Shown here: positions 51,492 through 60,408 of the stretch, one piece after another
How positions within the stretch are numbered: the stretch's first letter is position 1
Layout of the letters: every line of letters begins with the position of its first letter
Source of the DNA: Rhodoferax ferrireducens
Lineage (GTDB): Bacteria > Pseudomonadota > Gammaproteobacteria > Burkholderiales > Burkholderiaceae_C
DNA length: 64,000 nucleotides
Direction of reading: 5' to 3'
Assembly (NCBI RefSeq): GCF_003347515.1
Contig: NZ_QEII01000324.1
Span: 62,001-126,000 of the forward strand
The notes under the pieces: model-generated
The model's database searches: none
The model's input: only the letters and a program-made list of their open reading frames with translations
Told to the model about the DNA's origin: nothing
Translations under genes and position numbers: made by a program

Positions 51492-52142
51492 TTATGCGGC
51501 CAGCGTGCTGCGGTCCTGATTGGCGGCAACCTGGGTCGCGGCGTGCGTCTCGACAGCAGCGCCAGCGAGTGCTTCGGCCTTCTTTTCGTCCCCCATCGCC
51601 ACACCTTCGGCGCGCACAAAACGCACATCGGTGATGCCCAGAAAACCGAACACGGTTTGCAGATAGCTCTCCTGGTGTTCCATGGCGCGGCCGGCTTCGC
51701 TATTGGAATAGAAGCCGCCCCGGGTGATGGCGACGATCACGGTCTTGCCGCCGGCCAGGCCTTTGGGGCCTTTGTCGGTGTAGGTGAAAGTGCGCCCGGC
51801 CTGGGCGATGCGGTCGATCCAGGCCTTGAGCTGGCTGGGGACGCTGAAGTTGTACAGCGGTGCGCCCACCACGATCACGTCAGCGGCCAGGAACTGGCTG
51901 ACCAGGGCTTCCGACACGGCGTTTTCGCGACGCTGGCCGTCCGTCAGGCTCTCCGCCTGCGGTGGCAACCGAAAGCCCAGGGATTCAGCGGACAGGTGGC
52001 TGGGCGTGTCCTGGGCCAGGTCCAGGTAGTCCACGACCGTACCGGGATGGTTCGCGCGCCATTGTTCCACGGCGTTTTGGGTGAGTTGGCGGGAAACCGA
52101 GTTGCCGCCCATGATGCTGGAGTCGATATGCAGGAGTTTCAT
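51492..52142 (-). CDS. azoR: FMN-dependent NADH-azoreductase (AzoR family), 216 aa
   Basis: A flavodoxin-like quinone/azo reductase. FMN-binding loops: HIDSSIMGGNSVSRQLT (residues 5-21), VGAPLYNFSVPSQLKAWIDRI, and ITRGGFYS. Length is typical. It reduces quinones and azo or nitro dyes, protecting from electrophile stress. It is divergent from a LysR gene (52257), which is its likely regulator, and convergent with the chemoreceptor gene. Confidence 0.92.
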   Translation of the reverse strand: MKLLHIDSSIMGGNSVSRQLTQNAVEQWRANHPGTVVDYLDLAQDTPSHLSAESLGFRLPPQAESLTDGQRRENAVSEALVSQFLAADVIVVGAPLYNFSVPSQLKAWIDRIAQAGRTFTYTDKGPKGLAGGKTVIVAITRGGFYSNSEAGRAMEHQESYLQTVFGFLGITDVRFVRAEGVAMGDEKKAEALAGAAVETHAATQVAANQDRSTLAA

Positions 52143-52256
52143 GGTGAATTCTTCCGGGGTAGTTAACGATGGAGTAATTGTGCGGATGAATCGAATGTTT
52201 GATAAGTTGGCAAAAATGCGATAGATTGTCCTGTCAGTAGAACAATGGAGTCGTCA

Positions 52257-53189
52257 ATGCAAGACCTGAATGACATGCTGTACTTTGCCGAGGTGGTGGA
52301 TCGCGGTGGCTTTGCGGCGGCGGGTCGCTCTTTGGGGCTGCCCAAATCCAGACTGTCGCGTCGCGTGGCCGAACTGGAGGCGCGCTTGGGCGTGCGCCTG
52401 TTGCAGCGCACCACACGCAAGCTCTCGTTGACTGAGGTGGGGGAGGTGTACCACCGCCACTGCGTGGCCATGCGCGAAGACGCCGAGGCCGCCGCCGAGG
52501 CGGTGGAGCAGGCGCAGACCGAACCGCGCGGCACCATTCGCGTGGCTTGCCCGGTGACCCTGGCGCAGAGCACCGTGGGGCCCATCATGGCTTTGTTTCT
52601 GGCGCGTTATCCGCTGGTGAAGATGGATATGCGGGTCAACAATCGCGTCGTTGATCTGGTGGAGGAAGGCGTCGATGTGGCCTTGCGCGTGCGTCCTACG
52701 CTGGACGACAGCGGCAGCCTGGTGGTCAAGAACCTGGGCCTGACGCAAACATTTCTGGTTGCCAGCCCCGCGCAGCTCCAGCGCCAGGGCCAGCCGGTGT
52801 CGCCGGACGACCTCACGCGCCTGGACACGGTCAGCATGTCGGCCATCGACGGCCGAGCCAGCTGGCCGTTGGTGGGGCCGGGTGGCGCGAGCCATGTGCT
52901 GGTGCACCAGCCGCGCTACGTGGCAGACGATTTGCTGACCCTGAAGTTCGCCGTGGTGTGCGGCACCGGCATGTGCATCCTGCCCGACTACATGTGTGCC
53001 GAGGAAATGCAGGATGGGCGCCTGGTCTCGGCGCTGCCGGGCTGGGCGCCGCGTCCCGGCGTGTTCCATGCTGTCTATCCCTCGCGCCGGGGCATGGTGC
53101 CGGCGGTGCGCCGTTTTCTGGATTTTCTGGCGGAATACACCAATGGCGAAGGCTTGCCGCGTGCGCCGCAGGGCGGGGCGCACGGCTGA
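52257..53189 (+). CDS. LysR-family regulator, probable control of azoR, 310 aa
   Basis: The start MQDLNDMLYFAEVVDRGGFAAAGRSLGLPKSRLSRRVAELEARLGVRLLQR is chosen because GGAG lies six bases before it; the ATG at 52245 is an alternative. N-terminal helix-turn-helix, then an effector-binding domain (LVGPGGASHVLVHQPRYVADD). The 114-base divergent region with azoR is AT-rich. Regulation by a redox-active or quinoid effector is inferred from the neighbour. Confidence 0.9.
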   Translation: MQDLNDMLYFAEVVDRGGFAAAGRSLGLPKSRLSRRVAELEARLGVRLLQRTTRKLSLTEVGEVYHRHCVAMREDAEAAAEAVEQAQTEPRGTIRVACPVTLAQSTVGPIMALFLARYPLVKMDMRVNNRVVDLVEEGVDVALRVRPTLDDSGSLVVKNLGLTQTFLVASPAQLQRQGQPVSPDDLTRLDTVSMSAIDGRASWPLVGPGGASHVLVHQPRYVADDLLTLKFAVVCGTGMCILPDYMCAEEMQDGRLVSALPGWAPRPGVFHAVYPSRRGMVPAVRRFLDFLAEYTNGEGLPRAPQGGAHG

Positions 53190-53203
53190 GCACTTGCTCG
53201 CGT

Positions 53204-54499
53204 CTAGGGCAAGCGCAGCGGATCGCGGCGGCGTTCGATCATGGGTTGGTCGCCGGCTTGGGCCTCGCGCGTGGCCGGTTGGGGCGCCGCCCAGCCAAAA
53301 AAAGCACAGACCTCGCTTTGTTGCTTTTGCGCATCGGCATAGCCCAGCGCCATCAGCTCCTGGGTGAAGCGACGCTCAAACAGCAGGTAGCTGGCCAGCG
53401 CCGCACCTTTGACGTCGGCTTTGTCTGACGAGACGCCTACGCCGCCGAGCATGGTGCGCACGGCCGGCGGCAGATCGCCCACATGGCGGGCGGCAATGGC
53501 GTCCAGCCGCTGCGAGGGCGAGATCACCAGCAGCTCCACCGGTCGCAGGGCACTGCCACTGCGCGCCTCGGGGGGTACGAGGGACAGGGTCTGGTTGATG
53601 CGGCGCACCCGCTCCACGTCCACCGCCAGGGAATCGAGAAAAATGCTGGACAAAGCGTGTCCGGCAATCTGCGCCAGCGAGGGATAGCTGCTGTTGTTGT
53701 GCAGATGGGCCTCGCTCTTGGGTTCGTGCACGCGCCCGGCGCCCACCACCATGATGCGGCTTGCGCCCAAGTGAATAGCGGGAGAAATGGGTGCCGACTG
53801 GCGCATGGAACCATCGCCAAAATACTCGGTCTGTCCGTCGATCTGCAGGGGTGCCGCCGGAAACACGAAGGGAATCGCCGACGACGCCAGCAGGTGCGCA
53901 TGCGTGATGTGGTCCCGCACCGAGCGGCGCGCCGAGCGCACCCAGGGCGTCAGCCCCGCATGACCTTCGAAAAAAGTGAAGTGGTCCCCCGAGCTGTAGC
54001 TGGAGGCTGTGACCGCCAGCGCCTGAACATGCCCGAGTCTGATCAATTCAGGCAAGCGCTCCAGGGGCACCATGCTGGCCAGCAGTTCCTCCAGCGGGGC
54101 GTTGTCCAGCAGGGAGCGTGGTTTCACGCGTCGCCATTTGGCCAGCAGCCAGCCCAGCGACAGCAAGGTCATCCAGCGGGCGCCGGAGCGCAACATGCTC
54201 AGGGAGTCGGCGCGGTAGACCTGATGTGCCTCGAAGTTTTTCCAGACATCGACGATGCGACGCACGGTGCCATCGAAATCATCTGCGCCACAGGCCAGGG
54301 CCGCAGCATTGATGGCGCCGGCCGAGGTGCCGGTGATGATGGGAAACGGGTTGGGCTGGGCGAATGCGCCGGCCTCTTTTCGCATGTCGGCAATGGCCTC
54401 CAGCACGCCGACCTGATAGGCTGCGCGCGCGCCGCCACCCGTCAGCAACAGCCCGGTGGTCGGTGTCGTGAGGGGCGCGGGGATCAAAGCATTCGGCAT
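53204..54499 (-). CDS. Patatin-like phospholipase, 431 aa
   Basis: The start is MPNALIPAPL, with an upstream in-frame extension rejected. Oxyanion glycine-rich loop LLLTGGGARAAYQVGVLEAI, nucleophile Ser59 in GTSAGA, and the catalytic Asp in YFGDGSMRQ (near residue 220) are all in place. No signal peptide. It is a cytosolic or membrane-associated lipid acyl hydrolase. It is divergent from apbC by about 140 bases. Confidence 0.9.
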   Translation of the reverse strand: MPNALIPAPLTTPTTGLLLTGGGARAAYQVGVLEAIADMRKEAGAFAQPNPFPIITGTSAGAINAAALACGADDFDGTVRRIVDVWKNFEAHQVYRADSLSMLRSGARWMTLLSLGWLLAKWRRVKPRSLLDNAPLEELLASMVPLERLPELIRLGHVQALAVTASSYSSGDHFTFFEGHAGLTPWVRSARRSVRDHITHAHLLASSAIPFVFPAAPLQIDGQTEYFGDGSMRQSAPISPAIHLGASRIMVVGAGRVHEPKSEAHLHNNSSYPSLAQIAGHALSSIFLDSLAVDVERVRRINQTLSLVPPEARSGSALRPVELLVISPSQRLDAIAARHVGDLPPAVRTMLGGVGVSSDKADVKGAALASYLLFERRFTQELMALGYADAQKQQSEVCAFFGWAAPQPATREAQAGDQPMIERRRDPLRLP

Positions 54500-54639
54500 C
54501 GAAACATTATCAACGTGGGCGGGGAGGGCCAGAGCGCCAAAACGCAACGCAGCCCTGCTTTCACGGGTAAACCCCAATTCTCCTACGCTGACAAGGTCAG
54601 ACTGGTCTTCGCTAGACTAGCGGCTTCAAGGAGAAATCA

Positions 54640-55731
54640 ATGGCCGTGACCGAACAGACGCTGATGGACGCACTCAAGAGTGTGATCGACCCCAATACCG
54701 GACGGGACTTTGTGTCCTCCAAGTCCATCAAGAACTTGACCCTCACCGACGGTGACGTGGCGTTCGACGTGGAGCTGGGCTACCCCGCCAAGAGCCAGAT
54801 CCCCGGCTTTCGCAAAGCCCTGATTGCCGCTGCCAAAGAGGTGGCCGGGGTCGACAACGTGTCGGTCAACGTCAACATGAAAATCGTGCCGCACTCGGTG
54901 CAGCGCGGCGTGCAGTTGTTGCCCAAGGTGAAAAACATTGTGGCGGTGGCGTCCGGCAAGGGCGGCGTGGGCAAGAGCACGACGGCCGTGAATCTGGCGC
55001 TGGCGCTGGCCGCCGAGGGCGCCAGTGTCGGCCTGCTCGATGCCGACATCTACGGACCCAGCGTGCCCATGATGATGGGCATCACCGGCAAGCCCGAGAG
55101 TGAAGACGGGCAGACCATGGAGCCGCTGGAAAATTATGGCGTGCAGGTCATGTCCATCGGTTTCCTGGTGGCGCAGGACGAAGCCATGATCTGGCGCGGC
55201 CCCATGGCGACCCAGGCGCTGGAGCAGCTGCTGCGCCAGACCAACTGGCGCGATCTCGACTATCTGATCGTCGACATGCCGCCCGGCACCGGCGACATTC
55301 AGCTGACCCTGTCACAACGCGTGCCCATGACCGGCGCCATTGTGGTGACCACGCCGCAGGACATCGCGCTGTTGGACGCCAAAAAAGGCATCAAGATGTT
55401 CGAGAAAGTCGGCGTGCCGATTCTGGGTATCGTGGAAAACATGGCGGTCCATGTGTGCAGCAATTGCGGCCATGTGGAACATATATTTGGCGCCGACGGC
55501 GGCAAAAAAATGGCGGCCGACTACAGCATGGATTATTTGGGCGCCTTGCCGCTGGACATGCAGATCCGGCTGCAGGCCGACAATGGCAAGCCCACGGTGG
55601 TGTCCGACCCCGATGGCGAAGTGGCCGCCATTTACAAGGCCGTGGCGCGCAAGGTGGCGGTGTCGATTGCGGCGAAAAACAAGGATTTCTCATCCAAGTT
55701 TCCGTCCATCAAAATCTCGAAAGACACCTGA
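54640..55731 (+). CDS. apbC: Iron-sulfur carrier ATPase (Mrp/ApbC)
   Basis: N-terminal MIP18/DUF59 domain (residues 1-85) followed by the P-loop domain with deviant Walker A GKGGVGKST at 107-115, and the CSNC cluster-binding pair (near residue 272). AAGGAG precedes the ATG. It assembles and transfers [4Fe-4S] clusters to apoproteins. It is only 45 bases upstream of a formate dehydrogenase operon with many Fe-S clusters, so joint expression is likely. In E. coli its homologue mrp is next to metG; here the pair is separated by about 7.5 kb. Confidence 0.95.
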   Translation: MAVTEQTLMDALKSVIDPNTGRDFVSSKSIKNLTLTDGDVAFDVELGYPAKSQIPGFRKALIAAAKEVAGVDNVSVNVNMKIVPHSVQRGVQLLPKVKNIVAVASGKGGVGKSTTAVNLALALAAEGASVGLLDADIYGPSVPMMMGITGKPESEDGQTMEPLENYGVQVMSIGFLVAQDEAMIWRGPMATQALEQLLRQTNWRDLDYLIVDMPPGTGDIQLTLSQRVPMTGAIVVTTPQDIALLDAKKGIKMFEKVGVPILGIVENMAVHVCSNCGHVEHIFGADGGKKMAADYSMDYLGALPLDMQIRLQADNGKPTVVSDPDGEVAAIYKAVARKVAVSIAAKNKDFSSKFPSIKISKDT

Positions 55732-55776
55732 ACAGGGGCCTTGCCATTCTCCAGTGACTTGCTAAGCTCCACCTCC

Positions 55777-57543
55777 ATGGACCCTGTCACTTTGCCCCTC
55801 GTTGAAGCCGGCATGGTGGTGCTTGCGACGCCGGAGCAGCTGCGCCGGTCAGCCCGGCGTGTCTCGCAGCTCAAAGGCCGGCAGGTGGACGACGCGGCGC
55901 TGCAGGAACTGCGCGCCCTGCTGGGTGCGCCGCCGCCCGGCGGACACCGACGAGATTTGCTGATCGAGCATTTGCACCTGCTCAACGACCACTACCACGG
56001 CCTGTTCGAGCGCCACCTGGTGGCGCTGGCCAGCGACATGAAATTGTCCATGGCCGAGGTCTACGAGGTGGCCAGTTTTTACCACCACTTCGAGGTGATG
56101 CGCGATGGCCAGATCCCCCCCGCTCTGACGGTGCGGGTGTGCGACAGCCTGAGTTGCGCGATGGCCGGCTCGGCCGAGCTGATGGCCCGCCTGCCCGCTT
56201 TACTAGGCGATGCCGTGCGCGTGGTGGCTGCACCCTGTCTGGGCCGCTGCGAACAGGCGCCGGCCGTGCTGGTGGGCCAAAGGGCGGTGCCGCATGCGGA
56301 TGTGCCTTCGGTGCTGCTGGCTGCTAACGAGGTCTTGAAATTTGAGCCAAATAAGGCTCTAGCCCCCGTTCAATATGCGCAGGTAGCTACTGATTTTATA
56401 GCGTTTCAGGCTTACCGCCAGCAGGGCGGCTACGCGCTGGCCGCGGCCGTGGTGAATGGAGAGGAACCGGCTGAGGGCGTGATCCGCGCCATGGAAGACT
56501 CGGGCCTGCGCGGTCTGGGTGGTGCGGGATTTCCGGCCGGGCGCAAATGGCGCATCGTGCGTGAGCAGCCGGCGCCGCGGGTGATGGCGGTGAACATCGA
56601 CGAAGGCGAGCCCGGCACTTTCAAGGACCGTACCTACCTGGAGCGCGACCCGCACCGCTTTCTGGAAGGCATGCTGATTGCGGCCCAGGTCACCGGGACC
56701 GAGGCCTGCTACATCTACCTGCGCGACGAATACCACGACGCGCGCCGGATGCTGACGCGCGAACTTGAGGCCTTGCAGGCCGACCCACCATGTCCGCTGC
56801 CCTACATCGAATTGCGCCGGGGCGCTGGCGCCTATATCTGCGGCGAAGAGTCCGCCATGATCGAGAGCATTGAAGGCAAACGGGGCGAGCCGCGTTTGCG
56901 CCCGCCCTATCTGGCGCAGGTTGGCCTGTTTGGCCAACCGACGCTGCAGCACAACTTCGAGACCCTTTACTGGGTGCGCAACATTGTTGAAAACGGCCCG
57001 CAGTGGTTTGGTGACTTTGGCCGGCGTGGCCGCCGAGGGCTGCGCTCGTTCAGCGTCAGCGGGCGGGTCAAGTTGCCGGGCGTCAAGTTGGCGCCTGCCG
57101 GCATCAGCGTGCAGGAGTTGATTGACGAATATTGCGGCGGCATGCTGGACGGGCACACGCTCTATGCCTATCTGCCGGGCGGCGCTTCCGGTGGCATCCT
57201 GCCGGCCAGCCTCAACCACCTTCCTCTGGACTTTGACACGCTGCAGGACCATGGCTGCTTTATCGGCTCGGCGGCGGTGATCGTGCTCAGCCAGTTCGAC
57301 CGGGCGCGCGATGCCGCCCTGAACATGATGCGGTTTTTTGCGGCCGAGAGTTGCGGCCAGTGCACGCCGTGTCGCGTCGGCACCGCCAAGGCCGCCAAGC
57401 TGATGGAAGCGGCCGTGTGGGACAAGGCCACGCTGGAAGACCTGAACGTGGTCATGACGGACGCCTCCATCTGCGGCCTGGGGCAGGCGGCGCCGAACCC
57501 GGTGCGCTGCGTGCAGAAATATTTTCCGCAGGAGGTGGCTTGA
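55777..57543 (+). CDS. fdsGB: Formate dehydrogenase gamma-beta fusion (NuoE-NuoF type), 588 aa
   Basis: The start ATG at 55777 is preferred over a TTG at 55741. Residues about 25-185 form a NuoE/FdsG thioredoxin-like [2Fe-2S] domain with C122, C127, C154 and C158 (VCDSLSC and PCLGRC). Residues about 215-588 form the NuoF/FdsB flavin domain: GLGGAGFPAGRKW (FMN), VNIDEGEPGTFKDR, GAGAYICGEESA (NADH), and the [4Fe-4S] ligands SCGQCTPCR and CGLGQ. The linker (about 192-210) is encoded by the interspersed repeat at 56355-56402. It passes electrons from formate to NAD. The symbol combines two known names; the fusion is described from sequence. Confidence 0.92.
   Translation: MDPVTLPLVEAGMVVLATPEQLRRSARRVSQLKGRQVDDAALQELRALLGAPPPGGHRRDLLIEHLHLLNDHYHGLFERHLVALASDMKLSMAEVYEVASFYHHFEVMRDGQIPPALTVRVCDSLSCAMAGSAELMARLPALLGDAVRVVAAPCLGRCEQAPAVLVGQRAVPHADVPSVLLAANEVLKFEPNKALAPVQYAQVATDFIAFQAYRQQGGYALAAAVVNGEEPAEGVIRAMEDSGLRGLGGAGFPAGRKWRIVREQPAPRVMAVNIDEGEPGTFKDRTYLERDPHRFLEGMLIAAQVTGTEACYIYLRDEYHDARRMLTRELEALQADPPCPLPYIELRRGAGAYICGEESAMIESIEGKRGEPRLRPPYLAQVGLFGQPTLQHNFETLYWVRNIVENGPQWFGDFGRRGRRGLRSFSVSGRVKLPGVKLAPAGISVQELIDEYCGGMLDGHTLYAYLPGGASGGILPASLNHLPLDFDTLQDHGCFIGSAAVIVLSQFDRARDAALNMMRFFAAESCGQCTPCRVGTAKAAKLMEAAVWDKATLEDLNVVMTDASICGLGQAAPNPVRCVQKYFPQEVA
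56355..56402 (+). repeat. Interspersed double-hairpin repeat, copy 4 (in fdsGB linker)
   Basis: In-frame copy encoding KALAPVQYAQVATDFIAF, placed exactly between the FdsG-like and FdsB-like domains. The core AATATGCGCAGG and the ends CTCTAGCCCC and GCTA...TAGC are recognisable, and 31 of the bases match the intact copy at 675-723 by eye. The frame contains no stop. The flanks (FEPN before, QAYRQQGG after) look like ordinary linker. Confidence 0.8.
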
Positions 57544-60408
57544 ATGAAGGTGCCTGTCATGCCGGTACAAGCCACGCGCGCAATAGTTGAATTTAAGCTC
57601 GACCAGCAAACTGTTCAGGCGTTTGAGGGGGAGAGCATTCTTAAAGCCGCGCAGCGCCATGGCGTCGATATTCCGCACCTCTGTTTCAAGGATGGCCTGC
57701 GGGCCGACGGCAACTGCCGCGCCTGCGTCGTCGAGATCAAGGGTGAACGCACACTGGCGCCGAGTTGCTGCCGAACCGTGGCGGCGGGTATGGAGGTGCA
57801 GGCCAACAGCGACCGCGCGTTGAAAAGCCAGAAGATGGTGCTCGAGATGCTGCTGTCGGACCTGCCGGATGTCGGCTACAAGTGGAACGAACAGGACGAG
57901 TCGCAGCAGCACGGTGAACTCAGTGATTGGGCATCCCGTCTGGGTGTCACGGTGCGTCCCGAACTCAAAGCCCTGCGCCGCGCACAACCCCCAGCTGATG
58001 CCTCGCATCCGGCCATGCTGGTCAACCTCGACGCCTGCATCCAGTGCACCCGCTGTGTGCGGGCCTGTCGCGAAGCGCAGGTGAACGATGTCATCGGCTA
58101 CGCCCATCGCGGCGCCCACAGCGAGATCGTGTTTGACCTCAAGGTTCTGATGGGTGACAGCACCTGCGTCGCCTGCGGCGAATGTGTGCAGGCCTGCCCG
58201 ACAGGCGCCCTGATGCCAAAGACGTTAATCGGCTCGCAGGTGGTGGATAAAAGCGTGGACTCGGTCTGCCCCTTCTGCGGTGTCGGCTGCCTGCTGACTT
58301 ACAAGGTTCGGGACAACAAAATTGTCGCGGTTGACGGCCGCGACGGGCCGGCCAACCACGGCCGCCTGTGCGTCAAAGGCCGTTTTGGTTTCGACTATGC
58401 ACATCACCCACACCGGCTCACACAGCCGCTGATCCGGCGTGCCGACGTGCCCAAGGATATGACCGTGACGCGCGACCCGGCGGACTGGGCCAGTGTGTTT
58501 CGCGAAGCCACTTGGGACGAGGCGCTGGCGCTGGCCGGTGGCGCGCTCAAACAGCTGCGCGACAGCTTCGGCGCGAAGTCGCTGGCCGGTTTTGGCTCGG
58601 CCAAGGGCAGCAACGAAGAGGCCTATCTGTTCCAGAAACTGGTGCGTACCGGCTTCGGCTCCAACAACGTGGACCACTGCACACGCCTGTGCCACGCCTC
58701 CAGCGTGGCGGCGCTGCTCGAAGGCGTGGGTTCGGGTGCCGTGAGCAACCAGGTGAGTGATGTGGAGCACGCCGAGCTGATTCTGGTGATTGGCTCCAAC
58801 ACTGCGGGCAACCACCCGGTCGCCGCCACCTGGATGAAAAACGCGGCCAAGCGCGGCCTGAAGATTGTCACGGCGGACCCGCGTGGCACGGACATGGACA
58901 AACACGCGTGGCGGACGCTGCAGTTCAAGGCCGACACCGACGTGGCGCTGATCAACGCCATGATCCACACGGTCATCGAAGAGGCTCTCACCGACCCCGC
59001 CTTCATCGCCGCGCGCGTGGCCAATTTTGAGGCGCTGCGCGAGGATGTGCTGGCCTTCAGCCCGGAGGCCATGGCGCCGGTCTGCGGCGTCCCGGCCGCC
59101 GCCATCCGCGAGGTGGCGCGCGCCTACGCCAAGGCCAAAGCGGCGATGATCTTCTGGGGCATGGGCATCAGCCAGCATGTGCACGGCACCGACAACGTGC
59201 GCAGCTTGATCGCGCTGTGCATGGTGACCGGCCAGATTGGCAAGCCCGGCTCCGGCCTTCATCCGCTGCGCGGCCAGAACAATGTGCAGGGCGCGAGTGA
59301 TGCCGGCTTGATTCCCATGATGTACCCCAACTACCAGCGCGTCACCGACAAGACTGCGCATGACTGGTTTGAAAATTTTTGGGACACAAAACTCGACGAC
59401 CAGCCCGGTTACACCGTCGTCGAAATCATGCACAAGGCGCTCGCACCCGAGAGCGACCCGCACAAGGTGCGTGGCATGTACATCATGGGCGAGAACCCGG
59501 CCATGAGCGACCCGGATCTGAACCACGCGCGCCATGCTTTGGCCTCGCTCACGCATCTGGTAGTGCAGGATATTTTCATGACCGAGACCGCGTGGCTGGC
59601 CGATGTCGTGCTGCCCGCCACCGCCTGGCCCGAGAAAACCGGCACGGTCAGCAACACTGACCGCATGGTGCAACTGGGCCGGCAGGCCATCGACCCGCCA
59701 GGCAACGCCAAACCTGACCTCTGGATCATTCAGCAGATCGCCCAGCGCATGGGTTTGATCTGGAACTACCGCGGTGAGCACAGCGGCGTGGCTTCCGTTT
59801 ATGAAGAAATGCGCCAGGCCATGCACGCGGCCATCGGCGGCATCAGCTGGGACCGGCTGCAGCGCGAGGGCAGTGTGACTTACCCCTGTTTGAGTGCCGA
59901 CGACCCGGGGCAGCCGACCGTGTTCACCGACCACTTTCCCACGTCCGACGGTCGTGCCTATCTGGTGCCGACCACGCTGATCCCGGCCGATGAAAAACCG
60001 GATGCGGACTATCCACTGGTGCTGATCACCGGACGGCAACTGGAACACTGGCACACCGGCAGCATGACGCGGCGCTCGCAGGTGCTGGATGCGCTGGAGC
60101 CCGTCGCCACCGCCTCGGTCAATGGCCGTGAACTGGCGCGTCTGGGCGTGGAGGCGGGTGCGATGGTCAGTTTGCGTTCGCGCCGCGGCGCCGTGACGGT
60201 GTGTTTGCGCCGCGATGACGGCACGCCTGATGGCACCGTGTTCATGCCTTTTGCCTACCGCGAGGCAGCGGCCAATTTGCTGACCAACGCCGCGCTCGAT
60301 CCGTTCGCCAAAATTCCGGAATTCAAATATTGTGCGGTGTGCATCACGCCGGCAGGTCGGGAACCCGGCCCGTCACGCGGAAGTGAGCTTGCTCCAGCTC
60401 GACAATAA
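57544..60408 (+). CDS. fdsA: NAD-dependent formate dehydrogenase alpha subunit (Mo-bis-MGD)
   Basis: The stop of the upstream gene is followed directly by ATG. N-terminal [2Fe-2S] ferredoxin domain (residues 12-90: HLCFKDGLRADGNCRACVVE ... SCCR), two [4Fe-4S] motifs (CIQCTRCVRAC, CVACGECVQAC) with the NuoG-type linker, a further [4Fe-4S] (CPFCGVGC), and the molybdopterin core (GSNEEAYLFQKL, Cys383-His384 in RLCHASS as Mo ligand, IMGENPAMSDPD). It oxidises formate to CO2 and may run the reverse reaction. Neither an FdsC/FdhD sulfurtransferase nor an FdsD subunit gene is adjacent. The last 17 residues (GREPGPSRGSELAPARQ) extend past the usual end and overlap a minus-strand ORF. Confidence 0.94.
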   Translation: MKVPVMPVQATRAIVEFKLDQQTVQAFEGESILKAAQRHGVDIPHLCFKDGLRADGNCRACVVEIKGERTLAPSCCRTVAAGMEVQANSDRALKSQKMVLEMLLSDLPDVGYKWNEQDESQQHGELSDWASRLGVTVRPELKALRRAQPPADASHPAMLVNLDACIQCTRCVRACREAQVNDVIGYAHRGAHSEIVFDLKVLMGDSTCVACGECVQACPTGALMPKTLIGSQVVDKSVDSVCPFCGVGCLLTYKVRDNKIVAVDGRDGPANHGRLCVKGRFGFDYAHHPHRLTQPLIRRADVPKDMTVTRDPADWASVFREATWDEALALAGGALKQLRDSFGAKSLAGFGSAKGSNEEAYLFQKLVRTGFGSNNVDHCTRLCHASSVAALLEGVGSGAVSNQVSDVEHAELILVIGSNTAGNHPVAATWMKNAAKRGLKIVTADPRGTDMDKHAWRTLQFKADTDVALINAMIHTVIEEALTDPAFIAARVANFEALREDVLAFSPEAMAPVCGVPAAAIREVARAYAKAKAAMIFWGMGISQHVHGTDNVRSLIALCMVTGQIGKPGSGLHPLRGQNNVQGASDAGLIPMMYPNYQRVTDKTAHDWFENFWDTKLDDQPGYTVVEIMHKALAPESDPHKVRGMYIMGENPAMSDPDLNHARHALASLTHLVVQDIFMTETAWLADVVLPATAWPEKTGTVSNTDRMVQLGRQAIDPPGNAKPDLWIIQQIAQRMGLIWNYRGEHSGVASVYEEMRQAMHAAIGGISWDRLQREGSVTYPCLSADDPGQPTVFTDHFPTSDGRAYLVPTTLIPADEKPDADYPLVLITGRQLEHWHTGSMTRRSQVLDALEPVATASVNGRELARLGVEAGAMVSLRSRRGAVTVCLRRDDGTPDGTVFMPFAYREAAANLLTNAALDPFAKIPEFKYCAVCITPAGREPGPSRGSELAPARQ

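Noticed and set aside
56359..58119. 586-codon minus-strand open frame across fdsGB and fdsA
   Set aside because: Antisense shadow; no ribosome site or domain.
58225..60054. 609-codon minus-strand open frame inside fdsA
   Set aside because: It is the antisense shadow of a well-conserved gene; its composition is rich in His, Val and Arg with no domain, as expected from reversed GC-rich codons.
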